Source of the DNA: Microstegium vimineum
Taxonomy: Eukaryota; Streptophyta; Magnoliopsida; Poales; Poaceae
Direction of reading: 5' to 3'
NCBI GenBank assembly: GCA_022036555.1
Contig: CM039129.1
Location: 41,939,827-42,003,826, forward strand
Length of the DNA: 64,000 bases
Numbering within the stretch: the first letter of the stretch is position 1; the number at the start of each line of letters is the position of its first letter. The notes beneath the pieces are model-generated. The model worked only from the letters and a program-made list of their open reading frames with translations, searched no databases and was not told the origin of the DNA. The position numbers and the translations under genes are program-made. Shown here in pieces: positions 1-9,283 of the stretch.

Positions 1-60
1 ATTTGGGTTCCTGGCTTGAGCTTCTTCGACCTCCGGTGACGACTTCAACATCTTATTTGT
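1..60 (+). mobile_element. Fragment of poly-A retroposon family
   Basis: This stretch resembles 38599-38650, part of the retroposon at 37553-38897: both run TTGAGCTTCTTC/TCGAGCTTCTTC, then a CTCCG, ACGACNTCAACATC stretch. It is cut by the window edge on the left and joins the P1 leader at about 61. No function is assigned. Confidence 0.5.
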
Positions 61-465
61 AGACTACAATACAAAGAAGCAACTATATATATATATATAT
101 ATATAGCACCAGTAATGCGATTGAGACAAGTGCTTATTTGTAGACTAGAGAGTAGAGACTATAATAGGGATGCGAAGCAACTATAGGCATGAGGGGGCGC
201 TCCTGCGAGATCACCGTGCGTGTTACGCACACTATTTTAATAGGGAAGCAAACTATAGGCATGAGAGGCATCAGGAACTCTGCTCTCACATAGACACATC
301 CCTTGCATGTAGTTGTGGATTCGTATGGCTATCACCCAACAGTGCATCCAAAATAGGGATGCTTCTGCAGGATCCCATGTTCTGCAAGCCTGAAATAGGC
401 GTTCCTCCAAGATTATTGGCTTCCAGTGTGGTCACTGCATACTCTTCTACAGCACGTTAAAAAGG
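61..465 (+). ncRNA. P1: miR2118-triggered 21-nt PHAS precursor (truncated)
   Basis: Putative non-coding precursor of reproductive phasiRNAs. The trigger site at 256-277 matches the window consensus at all 22 positions, and the next bases read CTCTGCTCTCACA. Pairing rules for miR2118 would place the cut between 267 and 268, so the first 21-nt register is 268-288. The leader GAAGCAA at 75-81 and GAGACAAGTGC at 123-133 is shared with P3. A segment of about 77 nt is duplicated (AATAGGGATGCGAAGC at 163, AATAGGGAAGCAAAC at 240), so a second, decayed site lies at 184-205. The promoter is missing: sequence left of about 61 is retroposon. A LINE fragment cuts the arm at about 466. The 96-residue frame here is not conserved in other units. 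Recognition of the miRNA family is from memory of grass miR2118; transcription is inferred. Confidence 0.8.
84..105. repeat. (TA)n microsatellite in P1 leader
   Basis: Eleven TA repeats directly after the GAAGCAAC leader motif. In P3 the same position reads CAATGCATATAGCAG, so the repeat probably grew from a short AT stretch in the leader rather than from a TATA box. Confidence 0.8.
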
Positions 466-1296
466 ATTCTGTATAGATGCAAGTATTCTTTGTTGTCCAA
501 AAAGACCAAGGATCGAGGACTAGGAATTCTTAATTTAGATTTGCAAAATAGATGTCTTCTTATTAAATGACTTTTCAAACTCATTAATGGAGAATGGGTA
601 TGGAAATCTCTCCTTAGAAGAAAATATTTGAGGTACAAGATGATTACCCAAGTTGAACATATGCCTGGTGATTCTCCTGGTCTGGCTTAATGAAAGTCAA
701 ACAAGAGTCCATGAGATTTGGAAAGTTCAATCTAGGTAATGGAACTGAAGTAAGATTCGGGGTGGATGTTTTGGTTAGGCATATAGCCTTTAGAGACCAA
801 TATCCTAGCCTCTATAACATTGTTATAAAAAAGAGTGCTTTTGTTAATGTGGTTCTACGCTCTAACCCTTTAAATGTCTCTTTTAGAAGATCTTTAGTCG
901 GAAATAATTTGTTGGACTGGCACCATTTAGTAGCTCGTGTGATGAATGTTCAACTAATTAAATGGTATTTAAATCAACATGGCCTCTTCGCAGTTTGCTC
1001 TATGTATAGGCCGGGCGATAGCTGTTACTGGTGTTGTACCTCATAACCATATTATATGGAAGCTACCTTTCAAAATCAAAGTGTTAATTTGGTACTTGTT
1101 CAAATGTATAATCCTAACCAAGGACAACCTAGCCAAAAGGCGATGGAAAGGAGATGTTAAATGTTGTTTTGCAACTTGGATGACTCGATACAACATCTCT
1201 TCTTTGATTGCTAGAACGCTAGGTTTATTTGGAGATTTATACATGCATGTTTCTTTCAGGTTACCTCCTTTGATAAATGTTGCTTATATTGTTTAA
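466..1296 (+). pseudogene. LINE (non-LTR retrotransposon) fragment, RT C-terminus plus zinc-binding domain
   Basis: Translation in shifting frames gives KTKDRGLGILNLDLQNRC (about 505-555), then FGKFNLGNGTEVRFG and DQYPSLYNIV (about 718-835), then FRRSLVGNNLLDWHHLVARV (about 880-945), and finally KLPFKIKVLIWYLFKCIILTK (about 1060-1125). These match the tail of plant L1-type reverse transcriptases, and the same blocks occur in the minus-strand LINE at 36002-37282. The catalytic core is absent (5' truncation), and there are several stops (for example at 568-570 and 688-690) and frameshifts. It disrupts P1. No endonuclease, poly-A tail or target duplication was found. Confidence 0.8.
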
Positions 1297-1457
1297 TGAT
1301 TGCTACAAGGAGTAGCTATATAGAGGAAACTTAAGTATAAGGCAATCATTAAACATTACGGATTACGACACAGGCAGAAGAAAGTGTTGCAGTTACATAG
1401 CCTGAATGCCTGATGAATTAAATTTTGCCCTTTATCTCACCTCGCTCCTGATAGTCC

Positions 1458-1490
1458 TATATATATATATATATATCCTGACATCCATCC
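1458..1490 (+). promoter_or_regulatory. P2 core promoter: expanded TATA box and leader start
   Basis: CC(TA)n at 1458-1476 followed by ACATCCATCCACACACAC, the same TATA plus CACACATCCAT arrangement seen at P10, P14, P16, P17 and P20. The TATA has grown into a dinucleotide repeat. Confidence 0.6.
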
Positions 1491-1593
1491 ACACACACAA
1501 GTCGGTCATCATATATATGAAGGAATTAAAAATGGACGCGGCTACAAAATGCAAGGCTTGCAACTCAGTAGCAGCTAGGTTAGCAGAGCTAAC

Positions 1594-1945
1594 TGTTGGA
1601 GTTGTTCCAAATTCACTCCAGGATATAGGGCGGGCTTCTGACGGAGCGGAGCGGAGTCTGAAGCTGGCCCATTAGGCCTCGCCCCTGTGGTCGGGGGGTG
1701 CGGGGGGCGGAGCCCCCCGCGGTACGGTACGCTATATATATACCCTTGCTAGGGTTTCGTGGAGACTTGATTCTCTTGTAAGCCGCCATAGGCGTGTAAC
1801 CCAAACTCTTGAGATATAGTGAGATTGTTGCTGGCTGGTGCCCGTGGTTTTTCCCTTTCACATTGAAGGGGTTTTCCACGTTAAATCATGTGTCTCCTCT
1901 GTGGCTTGATTCTTTACTTCATATTCCTATACGTCGTTCATAACA
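1594..1945 (+). mobile_element. Solo LTR (352 bp), Copia-like, with 5-bp target duplication
   Basis: Starts TGTTGGAGTTG and ends CATAACA, flanked by CTAAC at 1589-1593 and 1946-1950. Inside are a TATA box (GCTATATATATACCC near 1731-1745) and the U5-like stretch GTGGTTTTTCCCTTTCAC, then GGGGTTTTCCACG, typical of Copia LTRs. There is no internal region, so it is a solo LTR left by recombination. It also brings an alternative promoter into the P2 leader. Confidence 0.9.
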
Positions 1946-2194
1946 CTAACTCAGTAGCAGCTGTATATAGTATAGTATTGGTATGAGAGGTGTCCGGAAC
2001 TCGACAGATTCTTATTTGCCGTGTAACGACCACTTCCTAAGGCTAATGTGCTCGACGTCCATATCATGCTGCTGCCAATTGCTGCAAGCTGGATAGAGCT
2101 AGGGGTGTGTAGCAGTGCATGTGGCATAGCAAGCGGCATGCAATTGTCCTCATAGAAGTTATTAGTTTCCACATCTTTCACTCGGACAAGCCAA

Positions 2195-2405
2195 CATCAA
2201 AATTGTGTGCATCCTTGGCAAACAGGGTGGAGTGTGGAACCGAGAAGAACTTGGTCATATAATAAGGTCCTTGCATGCAACTTGGTCATATAATAATGCA
2301 CGGTACTTGGTCAAATTGTGTGCATCAAAATGCACGGTACTTGCATGCAACAAAATGTTCATATAATAAGGTCCTTCAAGCCTGCAACTTGGATCAATCA
2401 GAGAG
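2195..2405. repeat. Scrambled short direct repeats
   Basis: Several short strings recur in mixed order: AACTTGGTCATATAATAA near 2250 and 2279, ATGCACGGTACTTG near 2297 and 2331, AAATTGTGTGCATC near 2199 and 2315, and TCATATAATAAGGTCCTT near 2256 and 2351. The pattern suggests repeated template switching or fill-in during break repair. Confidence 0.75.
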
Positions 2406-2409
2406 GCCG

Positions 2410-3860
2410 GGGTAGTACATATTAGCCTGCAACTTGGTCACACGGCAATAGCTGCCATCATATATGCATGCTTCATAATTGCGTGACTACCATGTCATCA
2501 TATATAGTCAAATCTAAACAATATTAATTTACGTTTACACTAACTTATCTCAAACATATTCATTAGCCTGTTTTTATACATATCAATATCTCCTTGTTTT
2601 TGTATCTGTCTCAGCCCCACATATATATAGTTGCCTGTCGCAGTTCGGTTATTATTGACAATATATAGCAAATTAAAAAAAAGTGCAAGAATTTAGTGAG
2701 GCAACTAACACAATATAATATATGGAGTCCTTATTAGCATGTTGAGACGCCTCAGTTCGGGCAATGGCGTCTTACCCCAAGGATTTCGATTGTTGTTGGC
2801 AGCTGCATGCGAAATTGTTACTGATAGACTACAATTCTAGTTCGACCTTTTCGATGGTCTTTAGAGCCGAAATAAGGTAACCGTGCCTGGGACCTTTGAA
2901 GAGACATAAAACGGCTGCGGCATGCTTCATTATGCTTTAGGAGCTAGTTGAATATATAATCTCGTTAAGTAAAATAAACCATACAAACTTAACTCTATAA
3001 ACTTCATGGCATCATTGAAGAATATAAGTGTACTGTGTGTATGTGTCTCATTGTAAATATACTCATTCTTAATTTATGAAAAACAAAGAATTGAACGTAT
3101 GTCCCAGTAGCTCTACACAGATTGAACTAAACGCAAAAGGTGGTGTAGAAACTCATTGTTGATTGAACCAGATGATGCCATTCTCATTGGCCTTGTTGAT
3201 TGACCCCTTGTATACTTATCAAGACTAAACAAGTGTTAATTGAGGCTTTACATGGATGCAGACAGATTGCCGTGTTTCCATCAGAAAAGCAGTCGTCAGA
3301 AAACACACTAAGTGCCTATCATCAATAGGCACCTAATCGTTGCACCAAAACTAACCATGCTCTGTTTCATGTCAGTTTCAAGAAATATATGCTGTCGTGT
3401 CACTATGTTTTTTTTATAACTGAAGATTCTTACTAAACTTTCAACTGTAATAAATTGAGATAATATTTAGCGTTCCAGGATTCTGAGCCCTTCCAAACCA
3501 GAAGCAACACATAGTCATTACACATGAATAATCAACACACCCAGACACTAAGCATACTCTATTTCATGCCAAGGTTCTAGAAGGGAGTAAGCCAGTCTCA
3601 TGGCCGTATATATGTGATCTAGTATGCGGAGACATGTTGCCATCCACGTTATTATGAATTGCACATGAGGACTGTGTCAACATATATACTTTTTCCCAAT
3701 TTACAACCAAATTTTGATAATTAATTAGAGAGGTTGACATTATGCACAGGACAATGTGGGTCCCAATGATCAGTTCAGAAGTTTGGACCATGCATGGGAA
3801 ACTTATTCATTTATAGCTTAGTTATATATATATATATACATATATATATATCTTCATCTT
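2410..3860. other. AT-rich spacer between P2 and P3
   Basis: No gene or recognisable element. It holds a poly-T run at 3407-3415 and two related stretches, ACTAACCATGCTCTGTTTCATG near 3349 and CACTAAGCATACTCTATTTCATG near 3547, that look like an old local duplication. A (TA)n repeat lies at about 3825-3852. Confidence 0.5.
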
Positions 3861-3869
3861 ATTCTCATG

Positions 3870-4033
3870 TCTCTGATAAATAGTTCTCTGGTTGCAGTCG
3901 TGTCTGTGACAATTGCACACTGTAAAAGTCATGGAATTTATCAAGCCAACAGTGGCATTCCTTTGATCCATCAACCTGTGCACAAATTCCAGCATCGCTA
4001 TAGTAATATATACCCCCTCTAATATATATATAC
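3870..4033 (+). promoter_or_regulatory. P3 upstream region, promoter type B
   Basis: Shares with P5, P12, P18 and P21 the order TTATTNTCATGTCTCT, TTGCAGT, ATCAAGCCAACAGTGG and GCACAAATTCCAGC (3850-3995), then a TATA box at 4022-4033. Conservation of this block between units whose arms differ suggests it is the native promoter. Confidence 0.55.
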
Positions 4034-4059
4034 ATGCCCATTACAATACAAAGAAGCAA

Positions 4060-4550
4060 CAATGCATATAGCAGCTTGTTGTGGATGAGACAAGTCCATG
4101 TATACCTTATAGTACATCTAGGCATGAAAGGCATCCGGAACGTGGCTCCCAGTAGAGCCATCCGTTGATCCAGCCCATGACATCAGTACCACACCTTGGT
4201 GTGGTTGCAAATGCATCCAATTGTTAGTCCAAGTGTGGCTCCTGCAATGCTCTTAGAGACTGCGGCTCTGCAATGCTCTTCTTTTTTCGGACGGCCTTAT
4301 ACTCTTAGACTTAGTGTTTAGTCTTTGGTTAAAAACTGGAGTCGTGTTACCTTGAATGTTTTGGTCTGCTGATGGGTTTGTGTTTCTATATTGAACTTTT
4401 TTGCCTGATTCCTCCAAGAAAGAAGCCGGTTATTGTTTTAACCATTATCTAAAAAAAAGTGTGGCTCCTGCAGCTGCTCATCCACTGAAGACCATGATTC
4501 ATCGTGCTTCCGTCCAAGGTCGACGCCCCTGGACCATCTAACACTGTGCA
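4060..4550 (+). ncRNA. P3: 21-PHAS precursor interrupted by a retroposon
   Basis: Trigger site 4119-4140 with a single change (position 10, G to A); cut predicted before 4131. The leader carries TTACAATACAAAGAAGCAAC at 4040-4059 and GATGAGACAAGTCC at 4085-4098, as in P1. The arm is interrupted at 4247-4456 by a poly-A retroposon, so registers beyond about the fifth would be new sequence unless the insert is inert. The shared CTCAGCTCTC extension is not kept here (CGTGGCTCCCAG instead). Confidence 0.75.
4247..4456 (+). mobile_element. Short poly-A retroposon with 16-bp target duplication
   Basis: The insert ends in a run of A and is flanked by a perfect direct repeat, AAGTGTGGCTCCTGCA, at 4231-4246 and 4457-4472. 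It therefore moved by target-primed reverse transcription (LINE machinery). At about 210 bp it has no coding sequence: either a SINE or a heavily 5'-truncated LINE end. Confidence 0.85.
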
Positions 4551-5030
4551 GCCAGCATATAGCAATGGCGCACGTGGGACTATGTCACCCTATCCTATTC
4601 TTCAGTTGATTCTGGGAGCCAAGAAGGCATGACACTCTATTTTTTGGACACAACAAAAAAAAAGTATTTATGCCTTATTATACTCTATTATACATAAAAT
4701 TCATATATATGTAATCAGTTTAAAATATAGTTGCCAAGTAAATATTATATGACTTATTAGACTGTGCCATCAAAATAATGTTGCGGAGATGTGAAAATAA
4801 GAACCCTAAAAGTTTCACTGTAAGCTGGTGCACACAAAAAAAATACACTAGATAGTACACAAATGATTTTTTACAGGCGCATTCAATATATCGTTTTGTG
4901 TACATCTGCTTATAATGAAAGCTTTATTTTTTTAGAAATAAGGTTTGCCGTGTTTTATATTTGACAAAGAAATAGAAAACAAGAATTAATTGGTCTAGTT
5001 TTTTCAGTGGAAACCAGGTCCAAAAATAAC
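4551..5030. other. AT-rich spacer
   Basis: No gene seen. It has short poly-A tracts (near 4654 and 4837) and ends where base composition jumps at about 5030. Confidence 0.4.
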
Positions 5031-6440
5031 ACAACCAGGGAGAGAGCACCCCTCAGCCCAAATAACTCTAGCACAAAGCCACCGAACTAACAACTCATTC
5101 ACTAATTGCTCAGGTAAACCACCTTGAGCCGACTACCAACATGCCACTAATTGCTCTGACTTGGTAGAAATGACCCAACTAACAACTCAACTTGGTCAAA
5201 GATAACCTAGCTAAAAACCTCAACTTGGTCGAAACAGTTGACCACTAAAACAACTAAAACAAGCTCAACACAATGTCGAGCACCACCAAGAAACCTCCTT
5301 GGGCACCACCACGGCCAGCCAACAAGAACGATAAGATGGATCAGAGGTAGGAAGAATGCCTCGCGATGCCTTAAAGAAGGATCCGACATCACAAGCCTAC
5401 CATGGGAAGGTTTTTACCTGCACATCCTAGCCGCGTAGGAGAACCAATATGAAAAGGACGGCTCCAAGGAGGAAGCCGCAGTCGTAGATGTCGTCGTCTA
5501 GGATTTCACTTTTAATGTATACCCATCATGATCAACCATTGCCCGCCACATAGGGGTTGTCTCACGGAAAGGCATTAGTGATGAACCACAGGCGTCCCCA
5601 TCAACAACAGATGCCACTGCATGCACATATCATGAGCATCCTCACCGTATGCATAGTTGAAGGAGATGCCCTCGGCCTATTAAGGAGAAAAGTTGCCGGG
5701 GGCAAAGAAACACCTACACATAGAAGCCACAACGAAGGCCCAACAACCACACCTAGGCAGGGCGACCGAAGAAGCGCCACAAGAAGCCCGCCGAAGAGAC
5801 AACCCATCGCCGGATCCAGACGAAACTGGCCAATAGTAAGTTGATCCTGCCATCTCCACCATGAACCAGCCAAAGCAAGAGAGAAGATATGAAAGGGAGG
5901 AGTGGACCAGAGAGATAGAATAATCCCTAGCCACCTAGCAAACCAGCTCCCATACCCCTGCCGTACCCGGTCGCCCTCCACACGTGGCTCCAGCCGCCGA
6001 TTCTGCATTTCTAGTCGCCAGGACTGTGGAACCGGACGCATGCAGCCACATGGATCTAGCTGCCCGCGCACAGATCCGGCCGCTAGCCCTAAGCATATGC
6101 TAGCCTACACCACCAACAAGCCTCCGGCGGCCAGCACATATGTGAGGAGCCAACGGCCGGAGCAAATCCATCTGCAAAGGGTCTGGAATCCAGGCCCTAG
6201 CCAGCGGCACGTGACTTCCATGACATCCGCACGGAAGCACCACCGAGAGAGGGAGGATGTGGATAGAACCCAGCCACGACCATCCTTGCTCCCCGCTGGA
6301 GCGTTGGCGTCAATCTCCGGTGGTGGCCGAGCATAGGAGGTTCGAAGGAGGGTCCTAATGAAGATGAGGCTTAGTGCCGCCCGAGTCGCCCAGAAGAGAT
6401 CGATGCGGGGGCCAACGGGTGAAGGATGTCTTTAGACCAT
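5030..6440. other. GC-rich block of unknown origin
   Basis: GC content is clearly higher than in the flanks and there are long open frames on both strands (longest about 156 residues on minus, 5601-6071). None matches a family I recognise and the frames overlap, as expected from base composition. It is probably part of a transposon or a captured gene fragment; I could not find terminal repeats or a target duplication. Confidence 0.35.
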
Positions 6441-6611
6441 CTATTCTGAAGTTATACTGAAAATTATAGGCCTTATTTTCACATCTCTACAACATTACTG
6501 TATGTCCTAGTTGGTATTGGGCAATAGCATTGAAAGTTTGGAAAAATTTCAAGCTAATAGAGGCCATCCATTAGGTCGGCATAGCTACAACAATATATAT
6601 CTAGTGTGTCT

Positions 6612-6616
<5 letters not shown>

Positions 6617-6685
<69 letters not shown>
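6617..6685. repeat. (AT)n microsatellite, about 34 units
   Basis: Uninterrupted AT dinucleotide repeat. It encodes the IYIYIY run of a spurious frame. Confidence 0.95.
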
Positions 6686-6688
<3 letters not shown>

Positions 6689-6747
6689 AAAGCCGTGGTG
6701 CCGTGATTCGCTGGTGTCTGATCCGGCTATAGCTAGCTACAAGGTTT

Positions 6748-6750
<3 letters not shown>

Positions 6751-6799
<49 letters not shown>
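6751..6799 (+). promoter_or_regulatory. P4 TATA region expanded to (TA)n
   Basis: Twenty-four TA units after GGTTTCCC, in the place where other units have CCTATATATA. The leader and site of P4 follow about 110 bp downstream. Confidence 0.45.
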
Positions 6800-6802
<3 letters not shown>

Positions 6803-6829
6803 TATATGTATGCTATGATGCAAGCACGT

Positions 6830-7338
6830 GGTGCAACACAATCGCAGTATTGCGAATGAAACAAATCCATGATATAAACATATCTATCTAGTGGCTATAG
6901 TATATATAGGCATGAGAAGGGTCAGAAATTCATCATCAGCGTGTCGCAAGCAACTGTCCAGATGGATGCTTCGAAATAATAATGGATGGCAGGCCAGTGT
7001 GCCTCAGCTTCAGGGTGATCAGCAGTGTAGCGTGCCAAAATTAAACCCTCACATGCAGCCTGCTGTGGCCCATTTGTTGCTACACTCAAGTATGGTACTC
7101 GTGTCACAAATAAATGGAAGTTGAAGTCCCTTGAGTCATCGTGATCTGTATCTTTACATTTACACCAAAACATATATAGAAAATCTTATTATGTTATTCA
7201 TTATCCCAATTTATATATATGCTCCTTATTTTCAAATCTCTACTCATAGTTGTCTGCTGTGGTTGGACTTGTGGCAAATGGCAGTAAAGTATTAGAAATT
7301 TTAACCTTGCAATAGTGGTCTTCCTGCACCTTCATTTT
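6830..7338 (+). ncRNA. P4: 21-PHAS precursor
   Basis: Site 6907-6928, preceded by the typical ATCTAGTGGCTATAGTATA. It departs from consensus at positions 12, 14, 15 and 20. The change at 12 faces miRNA nucleotide 11, so slicing may be reduced. Predicted first register starts at 6919. The region after about 7205 is the type B upstream block of P5, so the real P4 arm may be shorter than drawn. Confidence 0.6.
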
Positions 7339-7369
7339 ATTTTGTTGCTCAGATTCTAACTTATATATA
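7205..7369 (+). promoter_or_regulatory. P5 upstream region, promoter type B
   Basis: Contains CTCCTTATTTTCAAATCTCT, a GTGGTTGGACTTGTGGCAA stretch, CAATAGTGGTCTTCCTGCACC and TTTTGTTGCTCAGATTCTA, matching the P12 block at 39600-39750, then a TATA box at 7362-7369 (TATATATA). Confidence 0.6.
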
Positions 7370-7394
7370 GCTATGATAATATAAACTTTCACAA

Positions 7395-7891
7395 GGACAC
7401 AACACAACAAAAGCGTGTGAGAGAATGAAACAGCCTAATCTACGCATATCTAGTATATATATGCATGAGAGGCACTAGGAACTCCGCTCTTATCAATGTT
7501 GTCATAGATGTTGAGATGCAAGACGAGGATGGCGACAAAGTGGACAGCTGAGGGTCTAATGAATCTGGTTCCTTTGTTAGGTCATGTTTTCAAGGTCTTG
7601 CTGATTCTATACTACAATTACAGTATTTACCGTTTATTTCTATAACCTCCCATTGAAGAAAAAGATTGCCATAGATGGAGCCCATGACCTGAACAACTCA
7701 CATGGATGCAGAGGCTGGAACCGGCAAATCGTAAGCGATTTCTGTAAGCGATTTTCTTACATACTGCACCCCCATGTCCGGTAGAAGCCTAGAATCGTCA
7801 ACGGCGCTGATGCACCGAAGTCTCCAAGACGACAAAGTTCCACATCTTCAGTGTGCTGAGTGCCAAAACCGCTCATGCAAGCAAAATTAGA
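7395..7891 (+). ncRNA. P5: 21-PHAS precursor
   Basis: Site 7460-7481, changed only at positions 3 and 17, followed by CTCCGCTCTTATC. The leader has GAATGAAACAGCCTAATCTACG before the site, like other units. Cut predicted before 7472. The distance from the previous site is only 553 bp, the second shortest in the array after P17-P18. Confidence 0.75.
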
Positions 7892-8590
7892 ATAATAATT
7901 GTTACGTACAGCAGTATGAATTTATTTAGTAAGAGAGACACGAGAAACTTCATATGCATTTAGTAGAGAATATTTGAGAAGTGAATATGCCTAGTATTAC
8001 TTTGATGCCTTAGTGAAGGATAGCATCCACTTGATCCAAATAATTTAGTAAATGTTCTTATCACAATGCTACAATTGACTGGTTCCAGCTAATAACCAAG
8101 TTCTGTTGAATGAACCAAATGCTGTTATGTTGGATGTTAGCTTCGAGAAATGCTCTCACATGCCTCTGTGACTTGAATAGGTCTGTGACAAGGTTTTACT
8201 CTGTTTCTTGGTCTAATAGATTATGGTTTCAGCTGTATGTTTCTTGGTCTCATAGATTATGGTTTCAGCTGTATCGTTGATAAAATAAAAAAAACAAAAC
8301 ATGCCTGGCAATTCCAGGTTGCGATGGGATCGGAGTGATGAAATGTGCTCCTATTATATGTAGAAGTAATGCCTCTATTAAGTCAAAAGGCTTAAGATTG
8401 ACCCATGTGCTTAGTTACATGTCTTGAGAAATTGAAAAAAATCTAATTATGTACAAGGAAGAAGTTTTATACTATATTGTAATTTTTCCTAAATATACAG
8501 TAGGTACATGACAGGGTCTCTTTAAATAACATGGGAAACACTGCAACAAAGAAAGTGATATATTGGTTTCAACATACAAATAATCATATA
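7892..8590. other. Spacer after P5
   Basis: No gene seen. It includes a two-copy tandem repeat (8203-8274) followed by an A-rich tract at about 8281-8300, which may be the 3' tail of an old retroposon. Confidence 0.4.
8203..8274. repeat. Tandem repeat, 2 x 36 bp
   Basis: GTTTCTTGGTCTAATAG...TTTCAGCTGTAT is repeated once with a single change (TAATAG to TCATAG). Confidence 0.9.
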
Positions 8591-8771
8591 TATGATTGTC
8601 AAACGTAAACGAAAATGGTTTGATGACTTAAGGACAAAATTAGATATAGCAAACTTAGTGTCCCTCATTTTGTTAGGTTCAAATGATAGAACTCTCCACC
8701 CAGGTTTAAATCCTAGAAACGACATGTGCACTCATATTTTATGGATTTATTTAAGGAATAAGCAATACTAC

Positions 8772-8778
<7 letters not shown>

Positions 8779-8811
<33 letters not shown>
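8779..8811. repeat. (TA)n microsatellite
   Basis: Uninterrupted TA repeat, followed by a stretch (8840-8930) ending GCTCTGTTTTACAAAAGAAA that resembles the tail of a grass retroposon. Confidence 0.9.
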
Positions 8812-8815
<4 letters not shown>

Positions 8816-8944
8816 TTAGACTCTTGAAGGTGCTCACAGGAGTAATTTTCCCATACACTTGTTCATGCATGTGCATGAGTGTGGGTATATCTTTGTAAGC
8901 ATCTATGTCTGCTCTGTTTTACAAAAGAAAGGCTTGATAGAGTT

Positions 8945-9283
8945 TTATTCATGAACTACAGTACCAGTGTTACGAAAGAGCAACTCCATGCCTGGTCGAT
9001 GTAACATTAGAATGAGATACATTGGGAACTCAGCTCTCCACCACCCTTGGATGTGGATCAAGCCTGACCTCAACACCCTTCCGGTTGTGTGGCTATGAAG
9101 GACATCCCCATAGTTTCCCAGAGCGACAGGCTCAGGTTCGTCAACTTGGATCTGAACACACATCCTGCCACATAAACACACTCAAGGAATTCAACTACCT
9201 GCCCATGGAATCACTTCTGCGGCCTACGTGAACAGCAGGAACAAGCTCGTGTTGGTAAACTTTGTTCACACCATCGGGTTCAT
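8945..9283 (+). ncRNA. P6: degenerate 21-PHAS unit cut by a solo LTR
   Basis: Site-like sequence at 9008-9028 is one base shorter than consensus and has GATAC where others have GAGGC, but is followed by the family extension CTCAGCTCTCCACC. Its arm is interrupted at 9283/9284 by the 3-kb LTR and resumes at 12332. The missing base near the centre makes efficient miR2118 cutting unlikely. No clear TATA box. Likely a dying unit. Confidence 0.5.

Larger units (their letters stand above)
1490..2409 (+). ncRNA. P2: 21-PHAS precursor with an LTR in its leader
   Basis: Trigger site 1978-1999, differing from consensus at site positions 2, 5, 14 and 15; predicted cut before 1990. A complete solo LTR (1594-1945) sits between the promoter and the site, so a transcript from this promoter would contain it. 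The arm after the site (CTCGACAGATTCTTATTTGCC) resembles P8 and P10, and further on shares GTGTAGCAGTGCATGTGGCAT-like sequence with them, defining one arm subfamily. The 3' end cannot be seen; I drew 20 registers. Pairing is weak at the 5' part of the site. Confidence 0.65.

Noticed and set aside
170..460. Small peptide family starting MRG(T/I)xNS encoded across the repeated motif
   Set aside because: The ATG inside TAGGCATGAGAGGC opens a frame in several units, but length and sequence after about ten residues are not preserved, stops come early in most, and the conserved block fits a 22-nt miRNA target better than a codon pattern.
5601..6071. 156-residue minus-strand frame in GC-rich block
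   Set aside because: Overlaps other frames, has no recognisable domain and no gene-like flanks.
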